The position numbers and the translations under genes were made by a program. This document shows, piece after piece, positions 1 to 6,289 of a DNA stretch of 10,111 nucleotides; positions within the stretch are counted from its first letter, which is position 1; each line of letters starts with the position of its first letter. Source of the stretch: a bacterium (lineage in GTDB: Bacteria; Patescibacteriota; Microgenomatia; JAADGY01); NCBI GenBank assembly GCA_013152165.1, contig JAADGY010000030.1, forward strand, positions 1-10,111. The letters are read 5' to 3'. Under the pieces are notes generated by a model. The model saw only the letters and a list, made by a program, of their open reading frames with translations. It was not told the DNA's origin and searched no databases.

Positions 1-942
1 CGCCTGCTCACCCTGCCTTTAACTATAGTTCAAGCTATCGGACTTTTCCTGCTTCTAAAAAAACAGGGCCTTATCTCGGCCGCCGCTACCCCCTTTGATA
101 TGATCGTTATGCTGTTGGTCTTAACCGCCGGCAGTTTGCTCATGGTTTGGCTGGGCGAGCTCATTACCGAAAAAGGCGTAGGTGACGGTGTTTCGTTTTT
201 AATCTTTGTCGGCATCATCGCCGCCCTGCCGACAGGTGTCGGCCAGGTTTTAGCCACCCTTGATGTTATTGATTTCACCTCTATTATCACCTTCCCGCTT
301 TTATCAATCGTCGTCATCGCCGCCATCATTTATGTTAACGAAGCCTACCGCAAGGTCAAAATTAAATATGCCCGCCAACAAACCCAAGCCACAACCGCCG
401 GCCCGCCCCAGGAAAGCTACCTGCCCATTAGGCTAAACAACGCCGGCGTTATCCCGATTATCTTTGCCATCTCTTTGGTTTTACTGCCGTCTCTTTTATC
501 CCAAGTTGCTAACTATCTGCCCTTAGGCGGCTTTAAACAGCCCCTGCTTGACTGGCTGCTTTTATGGCAGCCGGGCACCCCCTATTATTACACCGCCTAC
601 TTCTTTTTGGTTATTATCTTTACCTTTTTTTACACCATGGTTACCTTTGACCCCAAAAAAGTAGCCGAAGAGCTTAAAAAATCCGGCGGTTTTATCCCCG
701 GCATCCGCCCGGGCCAGGAAACCATCAAGTTCTTATCCTTCATCCTTTATAGAGTTACCTTAGTTGGAGCTTTGTTTTTGGGCATCATCGCCATCCTGCC
801 GGCCATCACTCAAAGTTTTACCCAGGTCCAAAACTTGGCTATCGGCGGCACCGGCATCCTTATCGTTGTCTCGGTTATCTTGGAAATCGTCAAGAAGCTT
901 GAAGCTGAACTTATCATGCAACACTATGATCATTATTTATAA
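1..942 (+). CDS. secY: SecY, protein translocase channel subunit (5' end outside the window)
   Basis: This is the C-terminal 313 residues of SecY, the membrane channel of the Sec translocase that exports and inserts proteins with SecE/SecG and SecA. Frame 1 is open from the first base, so the gene begins upstream of the window; the ATG at 100 is internal. Family landmarks are seen in order: GELITEKGVGDG around residues 46-57; the LPIRLNNAGVIP stretch that starts TM7; and the large cytoplasmic loop with LKKSGGFIPGIRPGQ, whose conserved arginine is residue 236 of the fragment (GIRPG 234-238) and is known to be important for SecA-driven export. The protein ends with an amphipathic tail, LEAELIMQHYDHYL, like other bacterial SecY proteins. 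Several hydrophobic segments of about 20 residues are visible. It heads the secY-adk-map order typical of many bacteria. The identification is secure; the missing start is due only to the window edge. Confidence 0.97.
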   Translation, partial: RLLTLPLTIVQAIGLFLLLKKQGLISAAATPFDMIVMLLVLTAGSLLMVWLGELITEKGVGDGVSFLIFVGIIAALPTGVGQVLATLDVIDFTSIITFPLLSIVVIAAIIYVNEAYRKVKIKYARQQTQATTAGPPQESYLPIRLNNAGVIPIIFAISLVLLPSLLSQVANYLPLGGFKQPLLDWLLLWQPGTPYYYTAYFFLVIIFTFFYTMVTFDPKKVAEELKKSGGFIPGIRPGQETIKFLSFILYRVTLVGALFLGIIAILPAITQSFTQVQNLAIGGTGILIVVSVILEIVKKLEAELIMQHYDHYL

Positions 943-949
943 AATTCGA

Positions 950-981
950 CCAATAGGTCCAATTAGTCCAATTGGTCCAAT
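950..981. repeat. 9-base tandem repeat block (CCAATNNGT units)
   Basis: Three consecutive 9-base units, CCAATAGGT, CCAATTAGT and CCAATTGGT, are followed by a partial fourth unit CCAAT. The units differ at only two positions. The block begins 8 bases after the secY stop, inside the spacer before the first adenylate kinase gene. The period is a multiple of three, so a spurious frame through it reads as a PIG/PIS repeat. It does not look like a promoter or terminator. It is probably a small dispersed intergenic repeat, but this cannot be shown from one copy. Confidence 0.75.
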
Positions 982-989
982 CTCATTTC

Positions 990-1010
990 AAATTAAAAAT
1001 TAAAAATTAA
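990..1010. repeat. 7-base tandem repeat block (AAATTAA x3)
   Basis: Three perfect head-to-tail copies of AAATTAA lie at 990-996, 997-1003 and 1004-1010, directly after the 9-base repeat block. The stretch is wholly A/T, in contrast to the mixed-composition genes on both sides. It ends three bases before the ribosome binding site of the next gene, so it could keep the mRNA there unstructured; that role is an inference. Confidence 0.75.
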
Positions 1011-1013
1011 CCT

Positions 1014-1021
1014 AAAGGGGG
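1014..1021 (+). promoter_or_regulatory. Shine-Dalgarno-like site for the first adenylate kinase
   Basis: A purine run, AAAGGGGG, ends four bases before the ATG at 1026. It is one of only three clear ribosome binding sites in the window and supports that start. The spacing is slightly short for a classical site. Confidence 0.55.
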
Positions 1022-1025
1022 TTTT

Positions 1026-1613
1026 ATGAGATTTGTTTTTTTCGGCCCGGAAGGCTCCGGCAAAAGTACCCAGGGCAAACTGCTTGCCCAAAAACTTAAC
1101 CTGCCCTACGTTGCCTCGGGCGATATCATTCGTTGGACCGCCGCCAATGACCCTGGCATGATGGGCGATATCTGCCGCGAAGCTTTAAAATCCGGCCATT
1201 ATGTGCCTGACAGCGAGATGTTTGTTTTGTGGAAGCGCCGGCTTAAATCCGACGACCTGCAGGATGGCTGGGTCATCGACGGCTTCCCCCGCAACCTTGA
1301 CCAAGCCAAGTTTCTGGACGAAAAACTTGATAAGTATAACCAAAAAATCGACGCCGTTATCTTTCTTGACGCTCCTGATGAGGTCGTCACCCAAAGACTG
1401 CTCAAGCGCGGCCGCCGATCCCCTGATGGTTCCTTGCATGATTCTCCTGAAAAAATCAAGAGCCGCTTGGCCATTTACCACAAAAGCGAAGATCAAGTCA
1501 TCGACCTCTATCGCCGAAACGGCACCTTGATCACCGTCGACGCCACCAAAAGCATCGAAGATGTCACTAATCAAATTTGGCAGCAGCTTATCAAACGAGG
1601 TTTAGTCAAATGA
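1026..1613 (+). CDS. adk: Adenylate kinase, short-LID form
   Basis: Adenylate kinase interconverts ATP + AMP and 2 ADP in the cytoplasm. The 195-residue product has the P-loop GPEGSGKST at residues 7-15. The AMP-site motif is ASGDIIR at 30-36 (usual form STGDxLR), with Asp33 and Arg36 kept. The IDGFPR motif is at 84-89, followed by Gln93. A reduced lid spans about residues 124-147, with Arg124, Arg128, Arg130 and Arg147 in the RL..RGR...R pattern. The lid is the short type, without zinc cysteines, which explains a length below the ~215 residues of long forms. The start at 1026 has a Shine-Dalgarno-like run upstream and places the P-loop at the family's usual position. Its stop overlaps the start of the next gene as ATGA, implying coupled translation. 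Of the two tandem copies this one keeps the catalytic motifs, so it is the likely housekeeping enzyme. Confidence 0.93.
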   Translation: MRFVFFGPEGSGKSTQGKLLAQKLNLPYVASGDIIRWTAANDPGMMGDICREALKSGHYVPDSEMFVLWKRRLKSDDLQDGWVIDGFPRNLDQAKFLDEKLDKYNQKIDAVIFLDAPDEVVTQRLLKRGRRSPDGSLHDSPEKIKSRLAIYHKSEDQVIDLYRRNGTLITVDATKSIEDVTNQIWQQLIKRGLVK

Positions 1614-2200
1614 TTCTTGCTTTTCTAGGTCCACCGGCCGCCGGTAAAGGTACTCAAAGCCAGCTTTTGGCCAAAGACATAAACGCCCACATCATCGAAG
1701 TCGGGGCCATCCTCCGCCAGCAAAAAACCCAAAACACCCCCTTATCCCAAACCATTAAAACCTTCGTCGACCACGGCCGATCAATTCCTGGGCACGTACT
1801 GATGCAAGTAATCGGCCCCGAGATCCTTGAATATAAAAGCGGCACTTTGATAATCGATAACTTTCTAAGACTGCCTGACCAAGTCACCGCCTGGTTTAAG
1901 TTTGCCGACCAAAACAACCTTAAGCTTGATGCCGTCATTCATCTGGTTACCGACGTTGACACCTGCTGGCAGCGGGTCAAACAGCGCTCCCAGTACCAAA
2001 AACGAACCGATGACACCTACGACACTTTTTTAGTTCGCTACCGCCAAGTTTACAAACAATACATCGATCAAATCCTGGATATGCTTAAACACCAAAACAC
2101 CAAAATCATCACCATCGACGCCTCGCCTCCCATAAACCGCGTCTATGCATTAATCACCAAAGCTCTTAAAGATCACAACCTATGGCCGACTCAAAAATAA
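1610..2200 (+). CDS. Second, diverged adenylate-kinase-family nucleotide kinase
   Basis: This 196-residue P-loop kinase is a paralog of the preceding adenylate kinase. The P-loop GPPAAGKGT lies at residues 7-15, with Gly10 of the family replaced by Ala. Arg36, Arg87 and the RTDD...R element of the short lid are kept, so the fold is clear. The AMP-binding signature is altered: the usual STGD reads EVGA (30-33, Asp33 lost), and DGFPR reads DNFLR (83-87). The open frame extends to an ATG at 1577, but the ATG at 1610 is preferred: it overlaps the previous stop as ATGA and aligns the P-loop with the family. The gene overlaps map by 19 bases. It may phosphorylate a different nucleotide, bind without turnover, or be a weak adenylate kinase; the sequence does not decide. 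The family assignment is strong and the substrate unknown. Confidence 0.85.
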   Translation: MILAFLGPPAAGKGTQSQLLAKDINAHIIEVGAILRQQKTQNTPLSQTIKTFVDHGRSIPGHVLMQVIGPEILEYKSGTLIIDNFLRLPDQVTAWFKFADQNNLKLDAVIHLVTDVDTCWQRVKQRSQYQKRTDDTYDTFLVRYRQVYKQYIDQILDMLKHQNTKIITIDASPPINRVYALITKALKDHNLWPTQK

Positions 2201-2970
2201 AGATAATGGAAAAGGGCGGTCAAATCTTAGAAAAAGCCCTTTCCCAAACCGTTTTGTCAATCAAGCCTGGTCAATCTCTAGCCCAGATTAATAAGGTCTT
2301 TGAAGACTATGTTGTCTCTCAAAAAGCGGCTCCCGGCTTCAAACTGGTTGAAGGTTATCATTGGGGCACCTGCATCAACCTTAACCATGGTCTGGTTCAC
2401 GGCATCCCCCATCCGAATATAAAGATTAAAATTGGGGACATTATCACCATCGACGCCGGCGTCTTTTATCAAGGTTATCACACCGATAAAGCCGTTACCT
2501 TTTGGCTGACCCCCAAGGGCCCGTCTTTAGATCATCCGTTCCTTAAGCCCGGCCTTAAAGCCCTTAAAAAGGCCCTTTTGCAGATAAAGCCTGATGCCTC
2601 GCTTAAAAAAGTTTCTAAAGCCATCCACAACTTCATTGACTCAGCCGGTTTTACCATCATCCCCCAGCTGGGCGGCCACGGCGTCGGCCGAACCTTGCAT
2701 GAAGAGCCAATGATCTTACAATTTGTCGACCCTTCCCATAAATACCCCCCCTTAAGCCTCTATCAGACCTTAGCTGTCGAAGTTATCTACGCCCAAGGCC
2801 GGCCGGAGTTTGTTACCGCCAGCGACGGCTGGACTTTAAAAATGAAAGATAAAAAACTATCCGGCATGTTCGAAGAAACCGTCGCTGTTGGCCCATCCGG
2901 CCCGATTTTATTAACCACTCAATCGCTTGACACAATCTGCCTTACCAAGGTTTTATCCCAAGGAGCCTAA
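2182..2970 (+). CDS. map: Methionine aminopeptidase, type I
   Basis: This enzyme removes the N-terminal methionine from new proteins in the cytoplasm and uses a two-metal centre of the pita-bread fold. All expected ligands are visible in the 262-residue product: Asp91 (TIDAG), Asp102 (HTDKA), His166 (GGHGVGR), Glu200 (AVEVI) and Glu231 (MFEET). The substrate-site histidines His73 (VHGIP) and His173 (LHEEP) are also present. There is no zinc-finger or SH3-like N-terminal extension, so it is the simple bacterial form. The ATG at 2182 lies inside the end of the previous gene. An in-frame ATG at 2206 is possible but would cut into the conserved first helix, so 2182 is preferred. There is no Shine-Dalgarno sequence, and translation is probably coupled to the kinase gene upstream. 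The position after adk is the classical one. Confidence 0.95.
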   Translation: MADSKIKIMEKGGQILEKALSQTVLSIKPGQSLAQINKVFEDYVVSQKAAPGFKLVEGYHWGTCINLNHGLVHGIPHPNIKIKIGDIITIDAGVFYQGYHTDKAVTFWLTPKGPSLDHPFLKPGLKALKKALLQIKPDASLKKVSKAIHNFIDSAGFTIIPQLGGHGVGRTLHEEPMILQFVDPSHKYPPLSLYQTLAVEVIYAQGRPEFVTASDGWTLKMKDKKLSGMFEETVAVGPSGPILLTTQSLDTICLTKVLSQGA

Positions 2971-3010
2971 AAATCACAACCTTAAACCGCAGCTTAGTCA
3001 AACTGGCCCC

Positions 3011-3039
3011 TTGTTTTTCTTGCCAACCTTTGATAAAAT
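3011..3039 (+). promoter_or_regulatory. Sigma70-type promoter with extended -10 for infA and downstream genes
   Basis: The -35 element TTGTTT (3011-3016) is followed by a 17-base spacer and the -10 element TAAAAT (3034-3039). A TG one base upstream of the -10 (3031-3032) makes it an extended -10. The elements lie in the largest gap of the cluster, between map and infA. A start about seven bases after the -10 would give a leader of only about 18 bases before the infA ATG at 3065, with no Shine-Dalgarno sequence in it. It would allow the infA-rpsI block to be expressed apart from secY-adk-map. Confidence 0.65.
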
Positions 3040-3064
3040 AGCCAAGTTTTAACAGCATATTTAT

Positions 3065-3301
3065 ATGAAACAAAAGATTATCAAAACAGGTATAGTTATC
3101 GAGGCCTTACCTAACACAACTTTTAAAGTGCAACTTGACAATGATGGTGGTACAATATTATGTCACTTGGCCGGCAAGATGAGAATTCATCACATCTCTG
3201 TCATGCCCGGTGATCAGGTTAAAGTTGAAATGACCCCTTACGATAAACACAGGGGCCGTATTATTTACCGTCAAAAGAAAACTTCTCAAAATGAAAGTTA
3301 A
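3065..3301 (+). CDS. infA: Translation initiation factor IF-1
   Basis: IF-1 binds the A site of the 30S subunit during initiation and works with IF-2 and IF-3. The 78-residue product is a single OB-fold (S1-like) domain. Family landmarks include TGIVIEALPNTTFKVQLDN near the start, HLAGKMRIHHISVMPGDQV in the middle and the C-terminal YDKHRGRIIYR, which matches the usual SPYD..RGRI.YR ending. A short extra tail of about nine residues follows. The start at 3065 has no ribosome binding site and lies about 18 bases from the predicted transcription start, so initiation may resemble that of near-leaderless mRNAs. The gene overlaps rpmJ by 11 bases. It is probably first in the transcript made from the promoter just upstream. 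Confidence 0.96.
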   Translation: MKQKIIKTGIVIEALPNTTFKVQLDNDGGTILCHLAGKMRIHHISVMPGDQVKVEMTPYDKHRGRIIYRQKKTSQNES

Positions 3302-3404
3302 AGCTTCTGTCAAAAAACGATGTCGTCATTGTAAAATAGTCAAGCGCAAAGGCGTGGTGCGCATTATTTGTTCCAATCCGCGCCATAAACAAAGACAAGG
3401 TTAA
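3291..3404 (+). CDS. rpmJ: Ribosomal protein bL36 (zinc-binding form)
   Basis: This is a 37-residue protein of the large ribosomal subunit. It starts MKVKASVKKRCRHC and carries a zinc ribbon of Cys11-x2-Cys14 and Cys27-x4-His32, the classical C+ form of bL36. The length and the ending (SNPRHKQRQG) match the family. The ATG at 3291 overlaps the infA reading frame by 11 bases, so translation is probably coupled to infA. The place between infA and rpsM is the conserved one. The basic composition fits contact with 23S rRNA. The identification is secure despite the small size. Confidence 0.96.
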   Translation: MKVKASVKKRCRHCKIVKRKGVVRIICSNPRHKQRQG

Positions 3405-3408
3405 TCTT

Positions 3409-3816
3409 ATGCCACGTATAGCCGGTGTTTCCATACCAGATAATAAAAAAATTGCCTTTGCCCTCCGTTATATTTACGGAATCGGGCCGGTTTTGTCTCA
3501 AAAAATCGTTGACCAGGCTAAAATCGACCCTCAAAAAAGAGCCGGCCAGTTAGGCACCGAAGAAATCAACCGCCTCCAGCGGGTTATCGACGGCTTTATG
3601 ATCGAGGGCTCCCTAAGGCAGTGGTACCAGGAAAACATTAAAAGATTAAAGCAAATCAAGTGCTACCGCGGCCTGCGCCACGAAGCCGGTCTGCCGGCTA
3701 GGGGCCAGCGGACCCGATCCAACGCCCGCACCAAGCGCGGCAAGCGCAAGACCGTCGGCGCCATGAGAAAAGATATGTTACAAAAATTAGAAGCAGCTTC
3801 AAGAGCTAAAAAATAA
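3409..3816 (+). CDS. rpsM: Ribosomal protein uS13
   Basis: uS13 is a head protein of the small ribosomal subunit that contacts uS19, the P-site tRNA and a bridge to the large subunit. The 135-residue product begins MPRIAGVSIPDNKKIAFALR and has the YIYGIGPVLSQKI helix-two-turn-helix segment at about residues 22-34. The basic signature CYRGLRHEAGLPARGQRT is followed by SNARTKRGKRKTV. The C-terminal tail is rich in Lys and Arg and is somewhat longer than in Escherichia coli (about 118 residues). The start is four bases after rpmJ. Only a weak AAGG lies upstream, at a long spacing. Confidence 0.97.
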   Translation: MPRIAGVSIPDNKKIAFALRYIYGIGPVLSQKIVDQAKIDPQKRAGQLGTEEINRLQRVIDGFMIEGSLRQWYQENIKRLKQIKCYRGLRHEAGLPARGQRTRSNARTKRGKRKTVGAMRKDMLQKLEAASRAKK

Positions 3817-3818
3817 TC

Positions 3819-4193
3819 ATGCCTAAAAAAACCTCTAAACAAACCTTTCCACCAACCGTCAACATCTACGTCACCGCCGGCTTCAACAACACCTTAGTTA
3901 CTGTGGCCGATTCCAAAGGCAACACCCTAATCTGGCACAGCTGCGGCCGGGCCGGCTTTAAAGGCACTCGCAAATCGACTCCTTTCGCCGCCACCACAAC
4001 CGTTAAGCAGGTGGTTGACCAGCTGGAAGCCAAACATGTCTCTTCAGCCAAAGTTTTCCTTAAAGGTCCCGGGCCTGGCCGAGACGCCGCCCTTAAAACT
4101 CTTAAACATTCCAAAATTAAGCTAACATTATTAGCCGATGTCACCCCCATTCCACATAATGGGTGTCGACTTAAAAAGCCGAAAAGGGGTTAA
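3819..4193 (+). CDS. rpsK: Ribosomal protein uS11
   Basis: uS11 lies on the platform of the small ribosomal subunit, close to the mRNA exit and the Shine-Dalgarno/anti-Shine-Dalgarno helix. The 124-residue product shows the family pattern: NIYVTAGFNNTLVTVAD near residue 15, SCGRAGFKGTRKSTPFAA in the middle, KGPGPGRDAALKTL around residues 83-95, and the closing DVTPIPHNGCRLKKPKR. The length is normal (about 129 in Escherichia coli). The gene begins two bases after the rpsM stop and has no clear ribosome binding site, so it depends on translation of rpsM or on A-rich sequence. Confidence 0.97.
   Translation: MPKKTSKQTFPPTVNIYVTAGFNNTLVTVADSKGNTLIWHSCGRAGFKGTRKSTPFAATTTVKQVVDQLEAKHVSSAKVFLKGPGPGRDAALKTLKHSKIKLTLLADVTPIPHNGCRLKKPKRG
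4182..4189 (+). promoter_or_regulatory. Shine-Dalgarno-like site for rpsD
   Basis: AAAAGGGG lies inside the end of rpsK, seven bases before the rpsD ATG at 4197. Spacing is good, though the match to GGAGG is only partial. Confidence 0.45.
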
Positions 4194-4196
4194 TTT

Positions 4197-4826
4197 ATGG
4201 GTAAATACACACAAGCTAAATGCCGACTCTGCCGCCGTGAAGGCCGCAAGCTCTTTCTAAAAGGCGAACGCTGTTTTTCCGCCAAATGTCCGCTTGAAAG
4301 AAAAGGCGTCGTTCCTCCCGGACAGCATGGTTATAAGTACATGCGCAAAAAGGTATCTGTTTATGGCATGCAGTTAAGGGAAAAGCAAAAAGTCAAAAGA
4401 ATTTATGGGTTAAGGGAGGCTCAGTTCAAAAAACTTTTTGCCATCGCCGCCAAAAACCCCGAAGCCACCGGCGTCAAACTTTTACAGCTGCTTGAGACCC
4501 GTTTAGACAACGTTGTTTACCGGCTGCATTTTGCTCCGTCCCGTTCAACCGCCCGCCAATTAGTCAGCCACGGCCATGTTTTAGTCAACAATAAAAAGGT
4601 CACCACCGCCTCTTATCAGCTTAAAGTCGGCGATGTTGTCAGCCTTAAGCCAGCCTCGGCCAAGATCAAAGACGTCGTCGCCAGCCAGCAAGCCGCCAAA
4701 GACAAAGAATCAGTTGCCTGGTTGCAAAAAAAGGCTACTCAAGGTAAAATCTTGCGTATCCCTGATAGGCATGAAATAGATGAGGATATTAACGAACAAT
4801 TAATAGTTGAGTTTTACTCGCGCTAA
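4197..4826 (+). CDS. rpsD: Ribosomal protein uS4 (zinc-binding form)
   Basis: uS4 starts assembly of the 30S 5' domain and helps line the mRNA entry channel. The 209-residue product carries an N-terminal four-cysteine zinc site (Cys9, Cys12, Cys26, Cys31), which marks the C+ form. It is followed by the PPGQHGYKYMRKK and LREKQKVKRIYGLRE segments. The S4 RNA-binding domain begins at about residue 97 with LETRLDNVVYRLHFAPSR and continues through ARQLVSHGHVLVNNKKV. The protein ends INEQLIVEFYSR, as is typical. In many bacteria uS4 represses its own operon by binding mRNA; I see no clear pseudoknot here. The position between rpsK and rpoA matches the Escherichia coli alpha operon, unlike Bacillus, where rpsD is elsewhere. 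Confidence 0.97.
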   Translation: MGKYTQAKCRLCRREGRKLFLKGERCFSAKCPLERKGVVPPGQHGYKYMRKKVSVYGMQLREKQKVKRIYGLREAQFKKLFAIAAKNPEATGVKLLQLLETRLDNVVYRLHFAPSRSTARQLVSHGHVLVNNKKVTTASYQLKVGDVVSLKPASAKIKDVVASQQAAKDKESVAWLQKKATQGKILRIPDRHEIDEDINEQLIVEFYSR

Positions 4827-4827
4827 A

Positions 4828-4834
4828 AAGGAGG
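4828..4834 (+). promoter_or_regulatory. Strong Shine-Dalgarno site for rpoA
   Basis: AAGGAGG lies five bases before the ATG at 4840. It is the only near-perfect ribosome binding site in the window. It decides the rpoA start against a TTG at 4807 inside rpsD that would add 11 residues. Confidence 0.85.
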
Positions 4835-4839
4835 CTTAT

Positions 4840-5766
4840 ATGATCGAACCTATTTTTAAATTAACCACACAGATTAAAGAAGGTTCTTACGCTCGTTTTG
4901 TTATTGAACCCTTAGTCAAAGGCTACGGCTATACCCTAGGCAACGCTCTTCGCCGAGTTTTGATTTCTTCCCTGGAAGGTTTTGCTGTTACCCATGTTGA
5001 AATCGCCAATGTTTCCCACCCCTTCACCACCATCACCGGCTTGAAAGAAAACGTGGTTCAGTTTCTGCTTAATGTTAAAAAAATCAGAATTAAATCAACC
5101 ATCGACACCCCGGCTTATATCTACCTTGACGTTAAAGGCCCCAAAACCGTCACCGCCAAGGATCTTCAGCCCGAATCCGGTCTCCAAATAACCAACCCTG
5201 ACTTGGTTTTATGCCACTTAACCGACAAAAAAGCTCGCCTTAAGGTTAAATTCACCGTCAACCGCGGCTACCGCTATGTCTTAGCCGAAGAGCTGGAAAG
5301 AACCCATTTGGGTGTGATTCCGGTTGACGCTGTCTTTACGCCGGTAATCAAGGTTAATTATAAAGTCGAAGCTACTCGTGTCGGCCGTGAAACCGACTGG
5401 GATAAATTAATCCTAGACGTCACTACCGACGGCACCATCGAGCCGGAAGAAGCCGTTAAACAAGCCGCCCAGGTTTTAAACAACCATTTTCAACACCTGG
5501 TTTCCCCTCAGCCAGCCAAGGATGCCCCAGCTTCGGCCCAGCCTAGTTTGGCCGACCAGCCAAGCTCCGACAGCCAAGCCGCTTCGATAGAAGAATTAAA
5601 CCTGCCGGTGAGGGTTATCAACGCCCTTAAAAAAGCCAACATCGCTACCATTCAGGATTTGTCGAAGATGTCCAGAAAGGATTTAGCCTCCATCAAAAAC
5701 CTGGGCCAAAAATCAATCGATATGGTCATTGAATCGCTTAAAAAAATTAATTTGACACTAGAGTAA
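4840..5766 (+). CDS. rpoA: DNA-directed RNA polymerase, alpha subunit
   Basis: The alpha subunit dimer nucleates assembly of RNA polymerase and, through its C-terminal domain, contacts promoters and activators. The 308-residue product has the N-terminal assembly domain with YTLGNALRRVLISSLEG at about 31-47 (Arg38/Arg39 region) and LDVTTDGTIEPEEAVKQAA near 192-210. A flexible Ala/Pro/Ser/Gln-rich linker spans about 222-249. The C-terminal helix-hairpin-helix domain spans 250-308. Residues matching the UP-element DNA contacts of Escherichia coli are kept: Arg258, Asn261, Gly289, Lys291 and Ser292 (NLGQKS). Cys269 of E. coli is Ala here. This suggests that AT-rich upstream promoter elements are still recognised. 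The length is near the usual ~315-330. The ATG at 4840 is chosen because of the strong AAGGAGG before it. Confidence 0.97.
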   Translation: MIEPIFKLTTQIKEGSYARFVIEPLVKGYGYTLGNALRRVLISSLEGFAVTHVEIANVSHPFTTITGLKENVVQFLLNVKKIRIKSTIDTPAYIYLDVKGPKTVTAKDLQPESGLQITNPDLVLCHLTDKKARLKVKFTVNRGYRYVLAEELERTHLGVIPVDAVFTPVIKVNYKVEATRVGRETDWDKLILDVTTDGTIEPEEAVKQAAQVLNNHFQHLVSPQPAKDAPASAQPSLADQPSSDSQAASIEELNLPVRVINALKKANIATIQDLSKMSRKDLASIKNLGQKSIDMVIESLKKINLTLE

Positions 5767-5773
5767 ACCAACC

Positions 5774-6289
5774 ATGCGTCACCGCAAAAGAAGATATAAA
5801 CTAGGCACCGGTATCGACCATCGCCGATCGATTCTGCGCAACCTGGCTGCCCAGTTGATCCAACATCACCAGATAAATACTTCTTTAACCAAAGCCAAGG
5901 CCCTAAAGGCCTACTTTGATAAGTTGGTTACCTTGGCTAAACAAGATAACCTTAACAGCCAAAGGCTGTTAATTTCTAGATTAGGCAATAAAAAGCAGGC
6001 CGCCTTTGACCTGATTCACAAAATCGTTCCCAAACTTCAAACTCGTCAAAGCGGCTACACAACCTTAAAACGACTAACTTTAAGAAAGGGTGACGCTTCC
6101 CTTCAAGCCCAGCTAAAAATCGTCTTTGACCCCTCCTCTAAAACCACATCATCCAAACCCTCCTCCGCCAAATCACCAAAAACCACTCCCAAACCCAAAG
6201 CTAAACCAGCCGCCAACCCAAAACCCAAAACCCAAAAATCCCAGCCGAAACCTCCCAAACCCAAAGTTAAAAAGGACAAAACAAAATGA
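5774..6289 (+). CDS. rplQ: Ribosomal protein bL17 with a long Lys/Pro-rich tail
   Basis: bL17 is a large-subunit protein near the peptide exit tunnel. The core, residues 1 to about 118, is typical: MRHRKRRYKLGTGIDHRRSI, then LRNLAAQLIQHHQINTSLTKAKALK and a final LKIVFD strand. Bacterial bL17 normally ends there (about 120-127 residues). Here a further ~53 residues follow, made almost only of Lys, Pro, Ser, Thr, Ala, Asn and Gln with repeated PKP/KPK units. The tail is probably disordered and very basic, and may bind rRNA or other polyanions; that role is an inference. The coding sequence of the tail is an imperfect repeat of CCCAAA-like units. The stop overlaps the rplM start as ATGA. The gene begins seven bases after rpoA, the usual order. 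Confidence 0.95.
   Translation: MRHRKRRYKLGTGIDHRRSILRNLAAQLIQHHQINTSLTKAKALKAYFDKLVTLAKQDNLNSQRLLISRLGNKKQAAFDLIHKIVPKLQTRQSGYTTLKRLTLRKGDASLQAQLKIVFDPSSKTTSSKPSSAKSPKTTPKPKAKPAANPKPKTQKSQPKPPKPKVKKDKTK
6130..6286 (+). repeat. Low-complexity coding repeat in the rplQ tail
   Basis: The 3' part of rplQ is built from imperfect AAACCC / CCCAAA units, giving alternating Lys and Pro codons. The + strand is rich in A and C and almost free of G for about 150 bases. Such tracts change length easily by slippage. Confidence 0.7.

Noticed and set aside
764..1003. Frame ending in a collagen-like Pro-Ile-Gly repeat
   Set aside because: It lies mostly over secY in another frame and its repeat comes from the 9-base intergenic array; nothing supports it as a gene.
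990..1010. AAATTAA repeats as a promoter
   Set aside because: They are AT-rich, but no -35 at a proper distance and no clear -10 hexamer is present; a tandem repeat explains them better.
1577..1609. Upstream ATG adding 11 residues to the second kinase
   Set aside because: The ATG at 1610 overlaps the previous stop as ATGA and puts the P-loop at the usual position, so the longer start is unlikely.
2971..3010. Terminator after map
   Set aside because: No GC-rich hairpin followed by a T-run is present; readthrough into infA is likely.
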